This document shows positions 54,213 through 63,419 of a DNA stretch of 64,000 nucleotides, in pieces (position 1 is the stretch's first letter; each line of letters opens with the position of its first letter). Where the stretch lies: the NCBI RefSeq assembly GCF_020687545.1, contig NZ_JAJEQX010000016.1, positions 17,027 through 81,026 on the forward strand, given 5' to 3'. This DNA is from Ruminococcus turbiniformis (GTDB taxonomy: Bacteria; Bacillota; Clostridia; Lachnospirales; Lachnospiraceae). The notes beneath the pieces were generated by a model that did no database searches, was not told where the DNA came from, and saw only the letters and a program-made list of their open reading frames with translations. The translations under genes were made by a program, and so were the position numbers.

Positions 54213-55010
54213 TCAGACCGTAATAATATCCGAAACCGTATCCCTGCCGGCGACAAACATATCCAGATCCTCGCCCCGGTAGTCATTGTCCCCGAGAGTG
54301 ACTTCCAGCTTCACTGTCTCATACGCAAGCTTCGCGTAATTGTTTTCTTTGCTCAAATGTCCAAGGACGATGTGCTTCAGATTATCATGTAGTATATCAC
54401 AAAGCAGACGGCCTGACAATTCATTTGAGAGATGTCCTTTTTCTCCCAGAATCCTCTGTTTTAAATAATACGGATAGCCTCCCACTTCCAGCATGTGAAT
54501 GTCATGGTTGGCCTCAAGAAGCACCGCATCCAGGCCTTTCAAATGCTCCACCGTGTACTCGTCATATTTTCCGAGATCGGTCGCCACCGCGGCGGATTTG
54601 TCCCCGCATTCCAGACGGTAGCCGGACGGCTCGTTGGCGTCGTGTGAGATGGCGAACGGCTTTACCGTCACATCCCCCAGAACAAATGGCTCGTCCGTAT
54701 GTATCGGGTGAAACAGCCCTTCGGGCATCTTCCCCAGGCCGGAGTAACTTAAGATTCCCTCGATCGTCCCCGGTGTGGCGTAGATCGGAATCCCGTATTT
54801 CCTGCTGAACACGCCCAGCCCCTGGATGTGGTCGGAATGCTCGTGGGTGATCAGAATCCCGCTTAACTCCTCGCCTTTGATCTCCAGTTTTTTAAGGCCT
54901 TCCTCAATCCTTTTCTTGCTGATTCCCGTATCGATGAGCAGGTGCGTGTCATCGCTGCCCACATAGATACAGTTGCCGCTGCTGCCGCTGGCAATGCTGC
55001 ACATTCTCAT
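54213..55010 (-). CDS. walJ: MBL-fold hydrolase, WalJ/YycJ type
   Basis: A 265-residue metallo-beta-lactamase-fold protein starting MRMCSIASGSSGNCIYVG, with the zinc motif THEHSDHIQG, an ISHDANEPSGYRLE segment and the late HLSKENN. This matches YycJ/WalJ, linked to DNA replication/repair and cell-wall control in Firmicutes. Here it is not beside walRK but overlaps coaE by an ATGA tetranucleotide. Confidence 0.88.
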   Translation of the reverse strand: MRMCSIASGSSGNCIYVGSDDTHLLIDTGISKKRIEEGLKKLEIKGEELSGILITHEHSDHIQGLGVFSRKYGIPIYATPGTIEGILSYSGLGKMPEGLFHPIHTDEPFVLGDVTVKPFAISHDANEPSGYRLECGDKSAAVATDLGKYDEYTVEHLKGLDAVLLEANHDIHMLEVGGYPYYLKQRILGEKGHLSNELSGRLLCDILHDNLKHIVLGHLSKENNYAKLAYETVKLEVTLGDNDYRGEDLDMFVAGRDTVSDIITV

Positions 55011-55591
55011 AGTTTCAGTCTCTCTCCTATCTGTCTCTTTGTATCTTCAAACGAACCGCTGTTGTCGATCACCGCCGTGCAGGAAACGCGGAAACGCTCC
55101 TCCGCAGGCTGGGATGCGATCATCTGCGTGATCTTCTCATCCGGATATCCCCGGGACGCTTTCAGACGTTCCCGGCGCACCCTCTCCTCTGTGTAAATAT
55201 ACCAGAGCTCATCGCACAGCTCATGTCCCACATCCGGCAGAAGCGCCGCCTCCACCACATAGAGGCTCCTCCCCTGCGCCCTCTTCTGAGCGATATCGCT
55301 CTTCACAGATAAAAGGACTTCCGGGTGGACGATGCTGTTCAGCTTTTCAAGGCTGGCCGGGTCAGAGAACACGATTCTTCCCAGTTCTCTTCTGTCCAGT
55401 TCCCCGTCCGATCCGATCACCGCGGAACCGAACGCTTCCGCGATTTTCCGGAAACAGTCCGTCCCGCTTCGCTGCAGTTCTTTTGCCGTCTCATCCATCT
55501 GGCATACAAAAGCGCCGTACGCTTCTTCCAGATATCTCAGCACTTCGCTTTTCCCGGAGCCAACGCCCCCGGTAATCCCAAGTACCTTCAA
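55007..55591 (-). CDS. coaE: Dephospho-CoA kinase
   Basis: Phosphorylates the 3'-hydroxyl of dephospho-CoA in the last step of CoA synthesis. The 194-residue product begins (L/M)KVLGITGGVGSGKSEVL with the P-loop, then DETAKEL, IVFSDPASLEKLNSIVHPEV and VEAALLPDVG. The start is TTG at 55591, 9 nt after AAGGAG; the open frame up to 55657 lies mostly in the polA end and is not coding. It sits 22 nt after polA, the usual polA-coaE arrangement. Confidence 0.95.
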   Translation of the reverse strand: MKVLGITGGVGSGKSEVLRYLEEAYGAFVCQMDETAKELQRSGTDCFRKIAEAFGSAVIGSDGELDRRELGRIVFSDPASLEKLNSIVHPEVLLSVKSDIAQKRAQGRSLYVVEAALLPDVGHELCDELWYIYTEERVRRERLKASRGYPDEKITQMIASQPAEERFRVSCTAVIDNSGSFEDTKRQIGERLKL

Positions 55592-55613
55592 TGTCTTTCT
55601 CTCCTTCCGGGTT

Positions 55614-58229
55614 CTACTTCGCCTCGTACCAGTTTCTTCCCGTGTGTATATCCGCAATCAGGGGAACGAGAAGATCGGCCGCGTTCTCCATCTTGTCTTT
55701 TAAGATCTCCCGCACTTCTGTCTCTTCCGGCTCCCACGTCTCGATCAGAAGTTCATCATGAACCTGAAGAATCAGTCTGGATTTCATGTTCCGCTTTTTC
55801 AGCTCTTCGTTCACACCAATCATGGCGATCTTGATAATATCCGCCGCCGTCCCCTGAATCGGCGCGTTCATGGCAACCCTCTCGCCGAAATTCCTCTGCA
55901 TGAAATTGCTTGATTTCAGCTCCGGCACCGGTCTTCGCCTTCCGAAAAGAGTGACCGCATACCCGTTCTCCTTCGCATGAGCCACCGAATCGTCGAGGAA
56001 CTTTTTCACCCCGGGATATGTCTCAAAGTAGTGCTCAATATATTCCGCCGCCTCTTTTCTCGTGATGCTCAAGTCCTGGCTTAAACCAAAGGAACTGATA
56101 CCGTACACAATGCCGAAATTTACCGCCTTTGCGTTTCTCCGCTGCAGATCCGTCACCTCGTCAAACGGCGTGTGGAACACCTGGGACGCCGTCATCCTGT
56201 GGATGTCTCTCGCCTCCCGGTACGCCTGGATCAGCTGCTCATCTCCGGAACAGTGCGCAAGAATGCGGAGCTCAATCTGGGAATAATCCGCATCCACAAA
56301 CACATATCCTTCCTCCGGTACAAACACCTTCCGGATCAGCCGTCCAAGCTCCATCCTCACCGGAATGTTCTGCAGGTTCGGCTCCGTACTGCTCAGCCGG
56401 CCGGTAGCCGTCACGGTCTGATTGAACTTTCCGTGGATGCGCCTGTCTTCTCCGATAAACACAGCCAGCCCGTCCGCGTAAGTGGACTTCAGCTTTGCCA
56501 GCTGCCTGTAATCCAGAATCTTTTCCACGATCGGATAATCCGGCGCCAGCTTCTCCAGCACATCCGCTGCCGTAGAGTACCCGGTCTTCGTCTTTTTCGC
56601 GTGGGGCATCTGCAGCTTGTCAAAAAGGATGACTCCGAGCTGCTTCGGAGAATTGATGTTAAACTCCTCTCCCGCCAGCTCATAGATCTCCTTCTCCAGA
56701 TCCACGATCCGCTCCCCGAGCTGATCGCCGTATCGTTTCAGCTCTTCAGCCTCCACTCTCACCCCTGCCTGCTCCATGTCAAACAGAGTAAATACAAGGG
56801 GCATCTCTATCTCAGAGAAAAGCGAATCCATCCCGCTCTTCTTTAACTTCTCTTCCAGCACCGGCGCCGCCGCATAGGCGGTGTACGCCTCATAGCACGC
56901 CTTTGACGCATCGCTTAACTTCTCGTCTATGAGAATGCCGAGATGTTCCCGCGCCACATCTGTATAATCATAATCGCTCTTGAGCGGATTTAAGAGATAA
57001 GCCGCCACAATCACGTCAAAACTGTTCTCCTGCTTCGCTTCCGGGAGATACTTAAGATATTCCTTCAGGCCGCACATGGAAAAACAGGGCACCGTCCTCG
57101 CCAGTTCTGAAAGTTTTCCCGCCAGATAGTCAAAGTCCGTGTCCATGTCACAGGGGATGGAGACAATCTCATCGGCTCCCCACGAAAGGGCGATTCTTCC
57201 GAAACCGGACGGATGCGCAAAAAGAGGCAGCACATTTCCCTGGTCTTCTGAAAAGGCCGCTCCCACGCGCTCTGCCTTCAGGGCTTCAGCAAACACGCGC
57301 TCGATCTCGTCTCTTCCCTTCACTTCCCGGAAGGCAGCTTCCACGTCGTTTCCCTCTGCCTCCACATCAAACCGGCTCAACATGTTTTTGAACTGCAGCC
57401 GCTGGAAAAGGACATACGCCTCCTCCGTGTACGGATTTTCAAAATGCGCCTTCTCAAGCTCAAAGGGAATATCCGCGTGGGTCTCAATCGTGGCGAGCAC
57501 CTTGCTCATTTTCGCCTGCTCCCAGTATTCCTTTAAGTTCTTGCTGGCCCGCGGCGGCCTGATCTCGTCCACATGCTCATATGCGTTCTCAATGGACTGA
57601 TACTGCTGAATAATCTTTGTCGCCGTCTTCTCTCCCACGCCCGGCACGCCCGGGATATTGTCGGATGTATCGCCCATCAGCGCCTTCACATCGATAAATT
57701 CCATCGGAGTGACACCGTATTTCTCCACCACATCCGCCGCATTATAGTCTTCCACTTCCGTGGAGCCCTGCTTCGTCTTCGGAATCCTGATCTTCACATG
57801 CTCCGTGGCAAGCTGGAGCGTATCCCGGTCTCCGGAGATGATGGCCACATCAAGTCCTTTCTCCTCACAGGTACGCGAGATCGTACCGAGAAGATCGTCC
57901 GCCTCCAGGCCCTCCTGCTCGATGATCTCGATCTTCATCGCCTTTAACACTTCCTTGATCACCGGGACCTGCTCTCGTAGCTCCTCCGCCATAGGCTTTC
58001 TCGTGCCCTTGTAATCCGCAAACATCTTATGCCGGAATGTGGGCGCATGCACGTCAAAAGTCACCGTCAGATACTCCGGTTTCTCCTCGTCGAGAATTTT
58101 GAACATGATATTAAGGAAGCCGTACACCGCGTTTGTGTGAAGTCCTTCTGAATTGGTAAGATCCGGAACCCCGTAGAAAGCCCGGTTCAAAATACTGTGT
58201 CCGTCTATCAGTACGATTTTTTCTCTCAT
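55614..58229 (-). CDS. polA: DNA polymerase I
   Basis: A repair and Okazaki-processing polymerase of 871 residues. The 5'-3' exonuclease domain (about 1-290) has KIVLIDGHSILNRAFYG and AIISGDRDTLQLAT. The 3'-5' exonuclease-like domain (about 300-460) lacks the DxE metal motif (VGAAFSEDQG stands in its place), so proofreading is probably lost. The polymerase domain has DADYSQIELRILAH, the O helix RRNAKAVNFGIVYG and QVHDELLIE. The ATG at 58229 follows AAGGAG by 5 nt. Confidence 0.97.
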   Translation of the reverse strand: MREKIVLIDGHSILNRAFYGVPDLTNSEGLHTNAVYGFLNIMFKILDEEKPEYLTVTFDVHAPTFRHKMFADYKGTRKPMAEELREQVPVIKEVLKAMKIEIIEQEGLEADDLLGTISRTCEEKGLDVAIISGDRDTLQLATEHVKIRIPKTKQGSTEVEDYNAADVVEKYGVTPMEFIDVKALMGDTSDNIPGVPGVGEKTATKIIQQYQSIENAYEHVDEIRPPRASKNLKEYWEQAKMSKVLATIETHADIPFELEKAHFENPYTEEAYVLFQRLQFKNMLSRFDVEAEGNDVEAAFREVKGRDEIERVFAEALKAERVGAAFSEDQGNVLPLFAHPSGFGRIALSWGADEIVSIPCDMDTDFDYLAGKLSELARTVPCFSMCGLKEYLKYLPEAKQENSFDVIVAAYLLNPLKSDYDYTDVAREHLGILIDEKLSDASKACYEAYTAYAAAPVLEEKLKKSGMDSLFSEIEMPLVFTLFDMEQAGVRVEAEELKRYGDQLGERIVDLEKEIYELAGEEFNINSPKQLGVILFDKLQMPHAKKTKTGYSTAADVLEKLAPDYPIVEKILDYRQLAKLKSTYADGLAVFIGEDRRIHGKFNQTVTATGRLSSTEPNLQNIPVRMELGRLIRKVFVPEEGYVFVDADYSQIELRILAHCSGDEQLIQAYREARDIHRMTASQVFHTPFDEVTDLQRRNAKAVNFGIVYGISSFGLSQDLSITRKEAAEYIEHYFETYPGVKKFLDDSVAHAKENGYAVTLFGRRRPVPELKSSNFMQRNFGERVAMNAPIQGTAADIIKIAMIGVNEELKKRNMKSRLILQVHDELLIETWEPEETEVREILKDKMENAADLLVPLIADIHTGRNWYEAK

Positions 58230-58360
58230 AAGATCTCCTTTTCGTCCGCCGCTCATCCACCGCGCGGGCTGCTGTCTATCCATGCCGCCCGCGCTGACCA
58301 TTAATCAAGTATACACTAAAAATCCCCTTTTTAAAAGGCTATTTTTATGGTATTATGAAC

Positions 58361-58445
58361 GCGGCTGCAAGAGTCCCGGGCAAGCCCGGACTTCTTAAGC
58401 GCCGCTAGTACAAATCACCGGAAGCGCCCGCTGGCACATTCCGGA
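58361..58445 (+). other. Structured leader upstream of the HAD hydrolase gene
   Basis: GCGGC (58361-58365) pairs with GCCGC (58401-58405) around a hairpin AGTCC-GGG-CAAG-CCC-GGACT (58372-58392). A second hairpin CCGGAA/TTCCGG (58418-58444) follows, just before the AAAAGGAG of the gene. It may be a 5' UTR regulatory structure. It resembles the sequence after prs at 3610-3655; I cannot assign it to a known riboswitch. Confidence 0.4.
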
Positions 58446-58466
58446 ATTGTAAAAGGAGAATGGATT

Positions 58467-59084
58467 ATGGACAGTATTATCTTTGACGTTGACGGTACAC
58501 TCTGGGATTCTACCGACCCGGTAGCAGAGTCATGGAACAGAGCGATTCACGACAATTCTGATATAGATCTGACTATCGACGCACAGATCTTAAGCGGTCT
58601 GTTCGGCAAGACAATGACCGAGATCGGAGAGGCACTCTTTCCGGATCTTTCCACGGCAGAGCGCAGCCGCCTTCTGGATCTCTGCTATGATTATGAAAAC
58701 CGGTATCTGGAAGATCACCCGGGTATTTTATATGAAGGAGTTGCAGAGACGATGGAAAAACTCTCAAAGAAATATCCGCTTTTCATCGTAAGCAACTGCC
58801 AGAACGGTTACATCGAAGTCATGTTAAAGACGACCGGACTTGCTCCTTTCATAAAGGATCATCTCTGCTTCGGGGAGACGCAGACGTCAAAGGGGAAGAC
58901 AATCCGCACACTCATGGAACGAAACGCGCTGTCCTCCCCGGTCTATGTGGGTGATACCCGCGGCGATGCGAACGCCTGCATTGAAGTCGGCATTCCTTTC
59001 ATCTTCGCGGAATACGGTTTCGGCGATGTGCCGGAAGCCGCTGACAGAATCGCATCCTTCTGCGATCTTGAAAAACTCATATAA
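58467..59084 (+). CDS. HAD-superfamily hydrolase (phosphoglycolate phosphatase-like)
   Basis: A 205-residue haloacid dehalogenase-type phosphatase. Motif I is FDVDGTLWDS, motif II is IVSNC, motif III includes the Lys of TSKGKT and motif IV is YVGDTRGDANA. The alpha-helical C1 cap (about 18-85) fits the Gph/PgmB group; the substrate cannot be named. AAAGGAG lies before the ATG. It is monocistronic and convergent with the glucosaminidase gene. Confidence 0.88.
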   Translation: MDSIIFDVDGTLWDSTDPVAESWNRAIHDNSDIDLTIDAQILSGLFGKTMTEIGEALFPDLSTAERSRLLDLCYDYENRYLEDHPGILYEGVAETMEKLSKKYPLFIVSNCQNGYIEVMLKTTGLAPFIKDHLCFGETQTSKGKTIRTLMERNALSSPVYVGDTRGDANACIEVGIPFIFAEYGFGDVPEAADRIASFCDLEKLI

Positions 59085-59137
59085 ATTCGAATGAATCCAA
59101 AAAACTGAATCGGCCTGAAAGCCTGAAAAGGTCTAAA

Positions 59138-59200
59138 AAGAAACGCCTCCAGGGCAGGGATACCGCACCGGCATCCTCACTGTCTCTGAAGGCGTTTCTT
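59138..59200. terminator. Bidirectional terminator between the HAD gene and the glucosaminidase gene
   Basis: An AGAAACGCCT/AGGCGTTTCT stem with further imperfect inner pairing; TTTCTC follows on plus and CTTTTTAG on minus. Confidence 0.82.
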
Positions 59201-59253
59201 TCTCATCTCTATCCAGTTAAAATTCCCAATAAAAGTTTACAGTTACTGTCCGG

Positions 59254-61167
59254 TCAGCGGACCGTTTTTCTTCTCATCACTACAACAGAAACCGCTCCTG
59301 CCGCAGCAGAAAGTCCGAGCAGCATGATCCAGAGATATGCATCCTGAGAGTCCCCTGTCTTCGGAGCTTTTGCCGTTGTATCAGTATTTGAATCTGCAGC
59401 TGTGCCGTCGCCGGATGCTGATGCGGCTGCCGGCGTATCTGTTGTCGATGTACCTGTCACTGTCGTATCCGCAGCTGACGTATCTGTGGTTGACGTATCC
59501 GCCGCAGGTGTGTCCGTAGTCGGTACATCTGTCGTTGGCTCATCCGTCGCAGGCGTGTCCGTAGTCGGTACATCTGTCGTCGGCTCATCTGTTGTCGGCG
59601 TATCCGTTGCAGGTGTATCTGTTTCCGGTTCGTCTGTTGTCGGTTCGTCCGTTGCAGGTGTATCTGTTTCCGGTACGTCCGTTGTCGGCGTATCTGTTTC
59701 CGGTACGTCTGTTGTCGGCTCATCCGTTGCAGGTGTATCTGTTTCCGGTACATCTGTTGTCGGTTCGTCCGTCGCAGGCGTGTCTGTTTCCGGTACATCC
59801 GTCGTCGGCGTGTCCGTTGCAGGTGTATCTGTTTCCGGCACGTCTGTTGTCGGTTCGTCCGTTGCAGGCGTGTCTGTTTCCGGCACGTCTGTTGACGGCG
59901 TATCCGGCTCTGAAACACTGGTTCCCAGATAATCCTGGCTTCCGCCTGCCTCATCCAGGTTCCATACAACCGCAGCGGCTTTCTCTCCCCAGTATGGGTC
60001 AGACGCGTAGCTTACATTGATTCCGCCGCCTTTATTTCCCAGATATTCTCCGTGATTTCTCCAGTCGCTGGAACTTAAGTATCCGTCCGCCATCCAGTTT
60101 GCCATAAAGTCACGGATACAGTCATCCACACTTGTGAACACATCCGCACTCTCTCCGGGTGAACTGTCCACCGCATTCAGGCCGAACAGGTTGTTCTTCG
60201 TGGCGCAGATCCAGCTTGTCCCCCATGCGCTCTCATTGACTGCGATACCCAGGGACAGAAGCGCGTTGACTCCGTATGTATTCTGATATGTCACAAAGCT
60301 TGAACCTGTTCCGGTAAGCTTCGATGTGGAAGCGTCAACCCACGCATTTGCCATCGCAGTGTTTAAAATACTCTCGAACTGGTCCGCGCTGTAGCTGGTC
60401 GCACTTCTCATATCGAGGAACTGGAAATAATTCTGGAACGGATTTCCCGCATTCACTGCAGAAGCTCCGTTGGATCCGCTCTGGTAATCGTTAAGCATCA
60501 CAGCGTAATCCGTGTAAAAGTAATGCCCGTCATAGCTGTAATACTTTACACCCTCACTTAAATAGGACGGCGCCGGCCCGTTGTTCAGCGCAGAAGCCGG
60601 AGCGCTGTTCAGATTCTGCGAGATATAATGGAGAAGTTCTCCACCTGACACAGTGTAATAGCTGACGTTATCCACAACTGTGTCGAGATTTACCAGTTCT
60701 ACCTCACTCGCACTGACCGTACCGGTCACACCTGAAAGCATGAACCGGATCTGTCCGTCGCCTGTTGTTCCAAGATAGGCTGCGTCCGCGCCGTAAGCGC
60801 CGTTCGTATAGCCGGATATCCCGTTTGTCTCATCATAGTAACTTGTCGTGGCATTTCCCTTTGTGTTGAAATTGACCACCTGCGGGCTGATGGAACGCGC
60901 AGAAAACACCGCAATTCCGCCGTTTTCATCCGTACTTTCCGCATCTTCACCGACTGTTCCGTCTGTTTCGCCGATCTGGTAGATGCTTCCGTCTTCATCC
61001 ATCGCCGTAACTTCTTCAAGACGCTGACTGTTCTCATCCTGAAGTTCTGATGCCGCGGAATCCGCTCCCCCTGATACTTCCTCCGCATTGCTTTCCATGC
61101 CTGGCAATACAGTCAGAACCATCGACATGCAAAGCATACATATCAGTAATTTACTCTTTTTTATCAC
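59254..61167 (-). CDS. Secreted N-acetylglucosaminidase with Thr/Pro/Asp repeats and LPxTG-like anchor
   Basis: A cell-wall hydrolase of 637 residues starting at GTG (61167), 11 nt after AAGGAGG. Residues 1-29 form a signal peptide (KKSKLLICMLCMSMVLTVLPG...). Residues about 230-400 hold a LytD/FlgJ-type glucosaminidase domain with the catalytic Glu in GIAVNESAWGTSWICATKNN. About 405-585 are repeats of TDVPETDTPATDEPT. The end KAPKTGDSQ, a hydrophobic span and RRKTVR form a PKTG-type sortase signal. It probably works in septum or wall turnover while bound to the cell surface. Confidence 0.92.
   Translation of the reverse strand: MIKKSKLLICMLCMSMVLTVLPGMESNAEEVSGGADSAASELQDENSQRLEEVTAMDEDGSIYQIGETDGTVGEDAESTDENGGIAVFSARSISPQVVNFNTKGNATTSYYDETNGISGYTNGAYGADAAYLGTTGDGQIRFMLSGVTGTVSASEVELVNLDTVVDNVSYYTVSGGELLHYISQNLNSAPASALNNGPAPSYLSEGVKYYSYDGHYFYTDYAVMLNDYQSGSNGASAVNAGNPFQNYFQFLDMRSATSYSADQFESILNTAMANAWVDASTSKLTGTGSSFVTYQNTYGVNALLSLGIAVNESAWGTSWICATKNNLFGLNAVDSSPGESADVFTSVDDCIRDFMANWMADGYLSSSDWRNHGEYLGNKGGGINVSYASDPYWGEKAAAVVWNLDEAGGSQDYLGTSVSEPDTPSTDVPETDTPATDEPTTDVPETDTPATDTPTTDVPETDTPATDEPTTDVPETDTPATDEPTTDVPETDTPTTDVPETDTPATDEPTTDEPETDTPATDTPTTDEPTTDVPTTDTPATDEPTTDVPTTDTPAADTSTTDTSAADTTVTGTSTTDTPAAASASGDGTAADSNTDTTAKAPKTGDSQDAYLWIMLLGLSAAAGAVSVVVMRRKTVR
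59500..59915. repeat. Tandem repeats encoding the Thr/Pro/Asp region of the glucosaminidase
   Basis: Units of 15 nt (and multiples, often 30 or 45 nt) such as GTATCTGTTTCCGGTACGTC and TGTTGTCGGTTCGTCCGTTG recur many times and keep the frame. The codons vary at third positions, showing the array is not freshly duplicated throughout. It forms a flexible wall-spanning stalk. Confidence 0.88.
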
Positions 61168-61274
61168 TTGTATACTTCCCTCCTTGACCTTATTAACTAT
61201 TTATGGATAGATACTGATACAGAATTAGATTAACACTTTATTCCAAAAGATGCAAGATTTAGTTTTTTCAGATT

Positions 61275-61288
61275 GTATACATGTATAC
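61275..61288. promoter_or_regulatory. 14-bp perfect palindrome upstream of the glucosaminidase gene
   Basis: GTATACATGTATAC, preceded by TT, sits 108 nt upstream of the GTG start. It contains the TGTATACA core found in the operator at 22734-22759 and the pta promoter. A weak promoter (TTGCAT, 17 nt, TAATCT) may lie between it and the gene. Confidence 0.45.
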
Positions 61289-61357
61289 TGTCGTGAATGT
61301 AAACGTAGAAATGAGAATTTCACCTTATTCTGAAGGTTCTGCACCTTCCCCTGGACA

Positions 61358-61398
61358 CAGAAAAAGCCCTCCGACCAAAGTCGAAAGGCTTTTTCTGA
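61358..61398. terminator. Terminator of tRNA-Leu(CAA)
   Basis: CAGAAAAAGCC/GGCTTTTTCTG (11 perfect pairs) with inner CGAC/GTCG and a CAAA-type loop starts 4 nt past the tRNA 3' end. Confidence 0.88.
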
Positions 61399-61401
61399 TA
61401 C

Positions 61402-61484
61402 TGCCGCTGGCCGGACTTGAACCGGCACGGATATTCTCCGTCTGATTTTGAGTCAGGTGTGTCTGCCAATTCCACCACAACGGC
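61402..61484 (-). tRNA. tRNA-Leu, anticodon CAA
   Basis: An 83-nt class II tRNA: acceptor GCCGTTG/CAGCGGC (one G-T pair), discriminator A, anticodon loop CTCAAAA (anticodon CAA, codon UUG), variable arm CGGAGAATATCCG and T arm GCCGG-TTCAAGT-CCGGC. CCA is not encoded. A CATGGCTTC/GAAGCCATG inverted repeat (61489-61517) lies in its 5' leader. Confidence 0.93.
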
Positions 61485-61521
61485 ACATCATGGCTTCCCT
61501 TTTCCAAAGAAGCCATGTATG

Positions 61522-61550
61522 ATTATATCACTTAGAAAATGTCAATGCAA
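61522..61550 (-). promoter_or_regulatory. Promoter of tRNA-Leu(CAA)
   Basis: TTGCAT (61545-61550), a 17-nt spacer and TATAAT (61522-61527) on the minus strand. The -35 box lies inside the last codons of the upstream acyltransferase-kinase gene. Confidence 0.65.
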
Positions 61551-63166
61551 GCGTATTTTCGAACAATCTCTTTCATCTGCTCAAACTGCTGCTCCATCTC
61601 ATCCACAAGCCGGAACTGTGTTCTGGCCCGCACCAGATTATGCTCCGGATAATCCGTCTTGAAATAAGTATCTCCCTGGAGATAATCCGCCAGAAAACGG
61701 ATGCCGCACTCCAGCGTCATGAGCCGCGCTCCCCACGGAAGGCTCTCAATCTCCTCTTGGGTAAGCACATCTTTTGTCTCCTCAAGGTACCCTTTCACAT
61801 ACACCTCATAGAGTCCGATGTCAAAATGCATCTTGTTCAGATCCCTCTCGTCCTCTTCTGCCGTGGCAGCCCCGAAGCGGATAGAATCACCGAAATCATT
61901 TGCCGCAAGGCCGGGCATAATTGTATCCAGATCAATAATGCAAAGACCTTTTCCCGTCTTTCCGTCAAAAAGAATGTTATTAAGCTTTGTATCATTGTGC
62001 GTAACACGAAGAGGAAGTGTTCCCGCTTCCTGCTGATCCACAAGCACCGCACAGTCCTTCTCGCGATCGAGCACAAACTGAATCTCCGGCCTGCATGTCG
62101 CGGCACGGTTCTTCAGATCCCTCTTCAGGGCAACCTGGAACGCTTCAAACCGCTTCACTGTATTGTGGAAATCCGGAATCGTCTCATTGAGCCTGTCTAC
62201 CGGGTAGTCGCTTAACTGCTTCAGGAAATGTCCAAAACTGCTTCCTGACTGGTAGAACTGTTCCGGGCTCTCCGCCAGCTGATAGCAGACAGAATCCGGG
62301 ATAAAATTGTAGCAGCGCCACGGCTCGCCCTCACTGTCCTCAAAATACGTGCTGCCGCTCTTTGTCTTGATATAGGACAGCGTCTCCCGATCCGGGTCTC
62401 CGCCCTCTTTCCGGATTACATTGCGCAGATACTCTGTCACTCCGAAAATATTATCCATAACCCCTGCCGGGTCCTTAAACACATTCCGGTTTACTCTCTG
62501 CAGCACATAGGAGAGCTCGTCCTTCTCCTCGCCCGGCATATAGACCGCGTACGTCTCATTGATATGTCCCGCGCCGAAAGTCTTTACATAACTGCATTTT
62601 TTCCCGAATCCAAAGGCATAGACCGCATCTTCCAGATTCCGGTTGTCGATGCCGTCGATCTTTCTTCTCGTGGAGAATATCACCTCTCCTGCCTCCACTT
62701 TCTGTTTCGGCTCAATCGTGCAGTCTGCCTTCACCACGCTTCCAAGACCGATATGGGCTCCCTTTCCGATGCGGGAATCGTGATCCACCACTGCCCCGCT
62801 GTTGATCAGCACGCCGTGCTCAACCACGGTATGAGTATTCACCACCGCCCGCTGCATGACGAAGGTTCCGTTTCCAATCACCGCGCTGGGGCTCACCACT
62901 GCGGACGGATGAATTATCGCCGGTACGTCGTATCCCGCTTCCATCAGTTTCTCCGTCCAGTAAAGGCGCATGTTATTATCCCCGAGGGCAGCGACCGCCG
63001 TATCATATTTTTCACGAAACTCCATATAGTCACAGCATTTTCCGACCACGCCCTCTTCCCGGACCGCATCGTCGAGAAATACTGCCGTCTCATATCCGAG
63101 CAGATACGCCGTCTCCTGAATCATATGGCCGAAGCCGCCGGCGCCTAAGATCAATAAACTTTTCAT
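61532..63166 (-). CDS. Fusion of a NeuD-type sugar acyltransferase and an APH/NahK-like kinase
   Basis: A 544-residue two-domain protein. Residues 1-200 resemble NeuD/PglD sugar O- or N-acetyltransferases: a Rossmann-like start LLILGAGGFGHMIQETAYLL, then left-handed beta-helix hexapeptides (HPSAVVSPSAVIGNGTFV, VVDHDSRIGKGAHIG). Residues about 210-544 are an aminoglycoside phosphotransferase-like kinase, with FGAGHINETYAVY as nucleotide loop, catalytic LRVTHNDTKLNNILFD and metal site IIDLDTIMPG, close to N-acetylhexosamine 1-kinases. The ATG at 63166 follows AGGAG by 8 nt. It may act on one amino sugar twice; the substrate is unknown. Confidence 0.85.
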   Translation of the reverse strand: MKSLLILGAGGFGHMIQETAYLLGYETAVFLDDAVREEGVVGKCCDYMEFREKYDTAVAALGDNNMRLYWTEKLMEAGYDVPAIIHPSAVVSPSAVIGNGTFVMQRAVVNTHTVVEHGVLINSGAVVDHDSRIGKGAHIGLGSVVKADCTIEPKQKVEAGEVIFSTRRKIDGIDNRNLEDAVYAFGFGKKCSYVKTFGAGHINETYAVYMPGEEKDELSYVLQRVNRNVFKDPAGVMDNIFGVTEYLRNVIRKEGGDPDRETLSYIKTKSGSTYFEDSEGEPWRCYNFIPDSVCYQLAESPEQFYQSGSSFGHFLKQLSDYPVDRLNETIPDFHNTVKRFEAFQVALKRDLKNRAATCRPEIQFVLDREKDCAVLVDQQEAGTLPLRVTHNDTKLNNILFDGKTGKGLCIIDLDTIMPGLAANDFGDSIRFGAATAEEDERDLNKMHFDIGLYEVYVKGYLEETKDVLTQEEIESLPWGARLMTLECGIRFLADYLQGDTYFKTDYPEHNLVRARTQFRLVDEMEQQFEQMKEIVRKYACIDIF

Positions 63167-63262
63167 TTTCGGTTCTCCTTTTGTGCTATCTGCTTTTATA
63201 TTCTTTCCCTTTATGGATTGGTCCTGCCTTTTCCATGACAAAGCAGAAATTCTTCCTTCCTT

Positions 63263-63291
63263 ATTATGGATGGATGTAAAATCAATGTCAA
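63263..63291 (-). promoter_or_regulatory. Promoter of the acyltransferase-kinase gene
   Basis: A perfect TTGACA (63286-63291), a 17-nt spacer and CATAAT (63263-63268), 97 nt before the ATG. No other feature is seen in 63167-63419. Confidence 0.75.
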
Positions 63292-63419
63292 TAAAAATCC
63301 GGTCCAAAATTGGAGCAGCTTGAATGAAAAACTAAATTCCGCATCCCCTTCTTCAGCAGCAAAAACTTTATTAGCCGGGAGCCCCACCAGCATTCTTTAT
63401 GATTCCAAGCATTCCCGTC

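Noticed and set aside
59402..59932. Plus-strand frame with Val/Ser/Gly repeats opposite the glucosaminidase repeats
   Set aside because: It is the antisense reading of the Thr/Pro/Asp repeat array; no start signal and no independent support.
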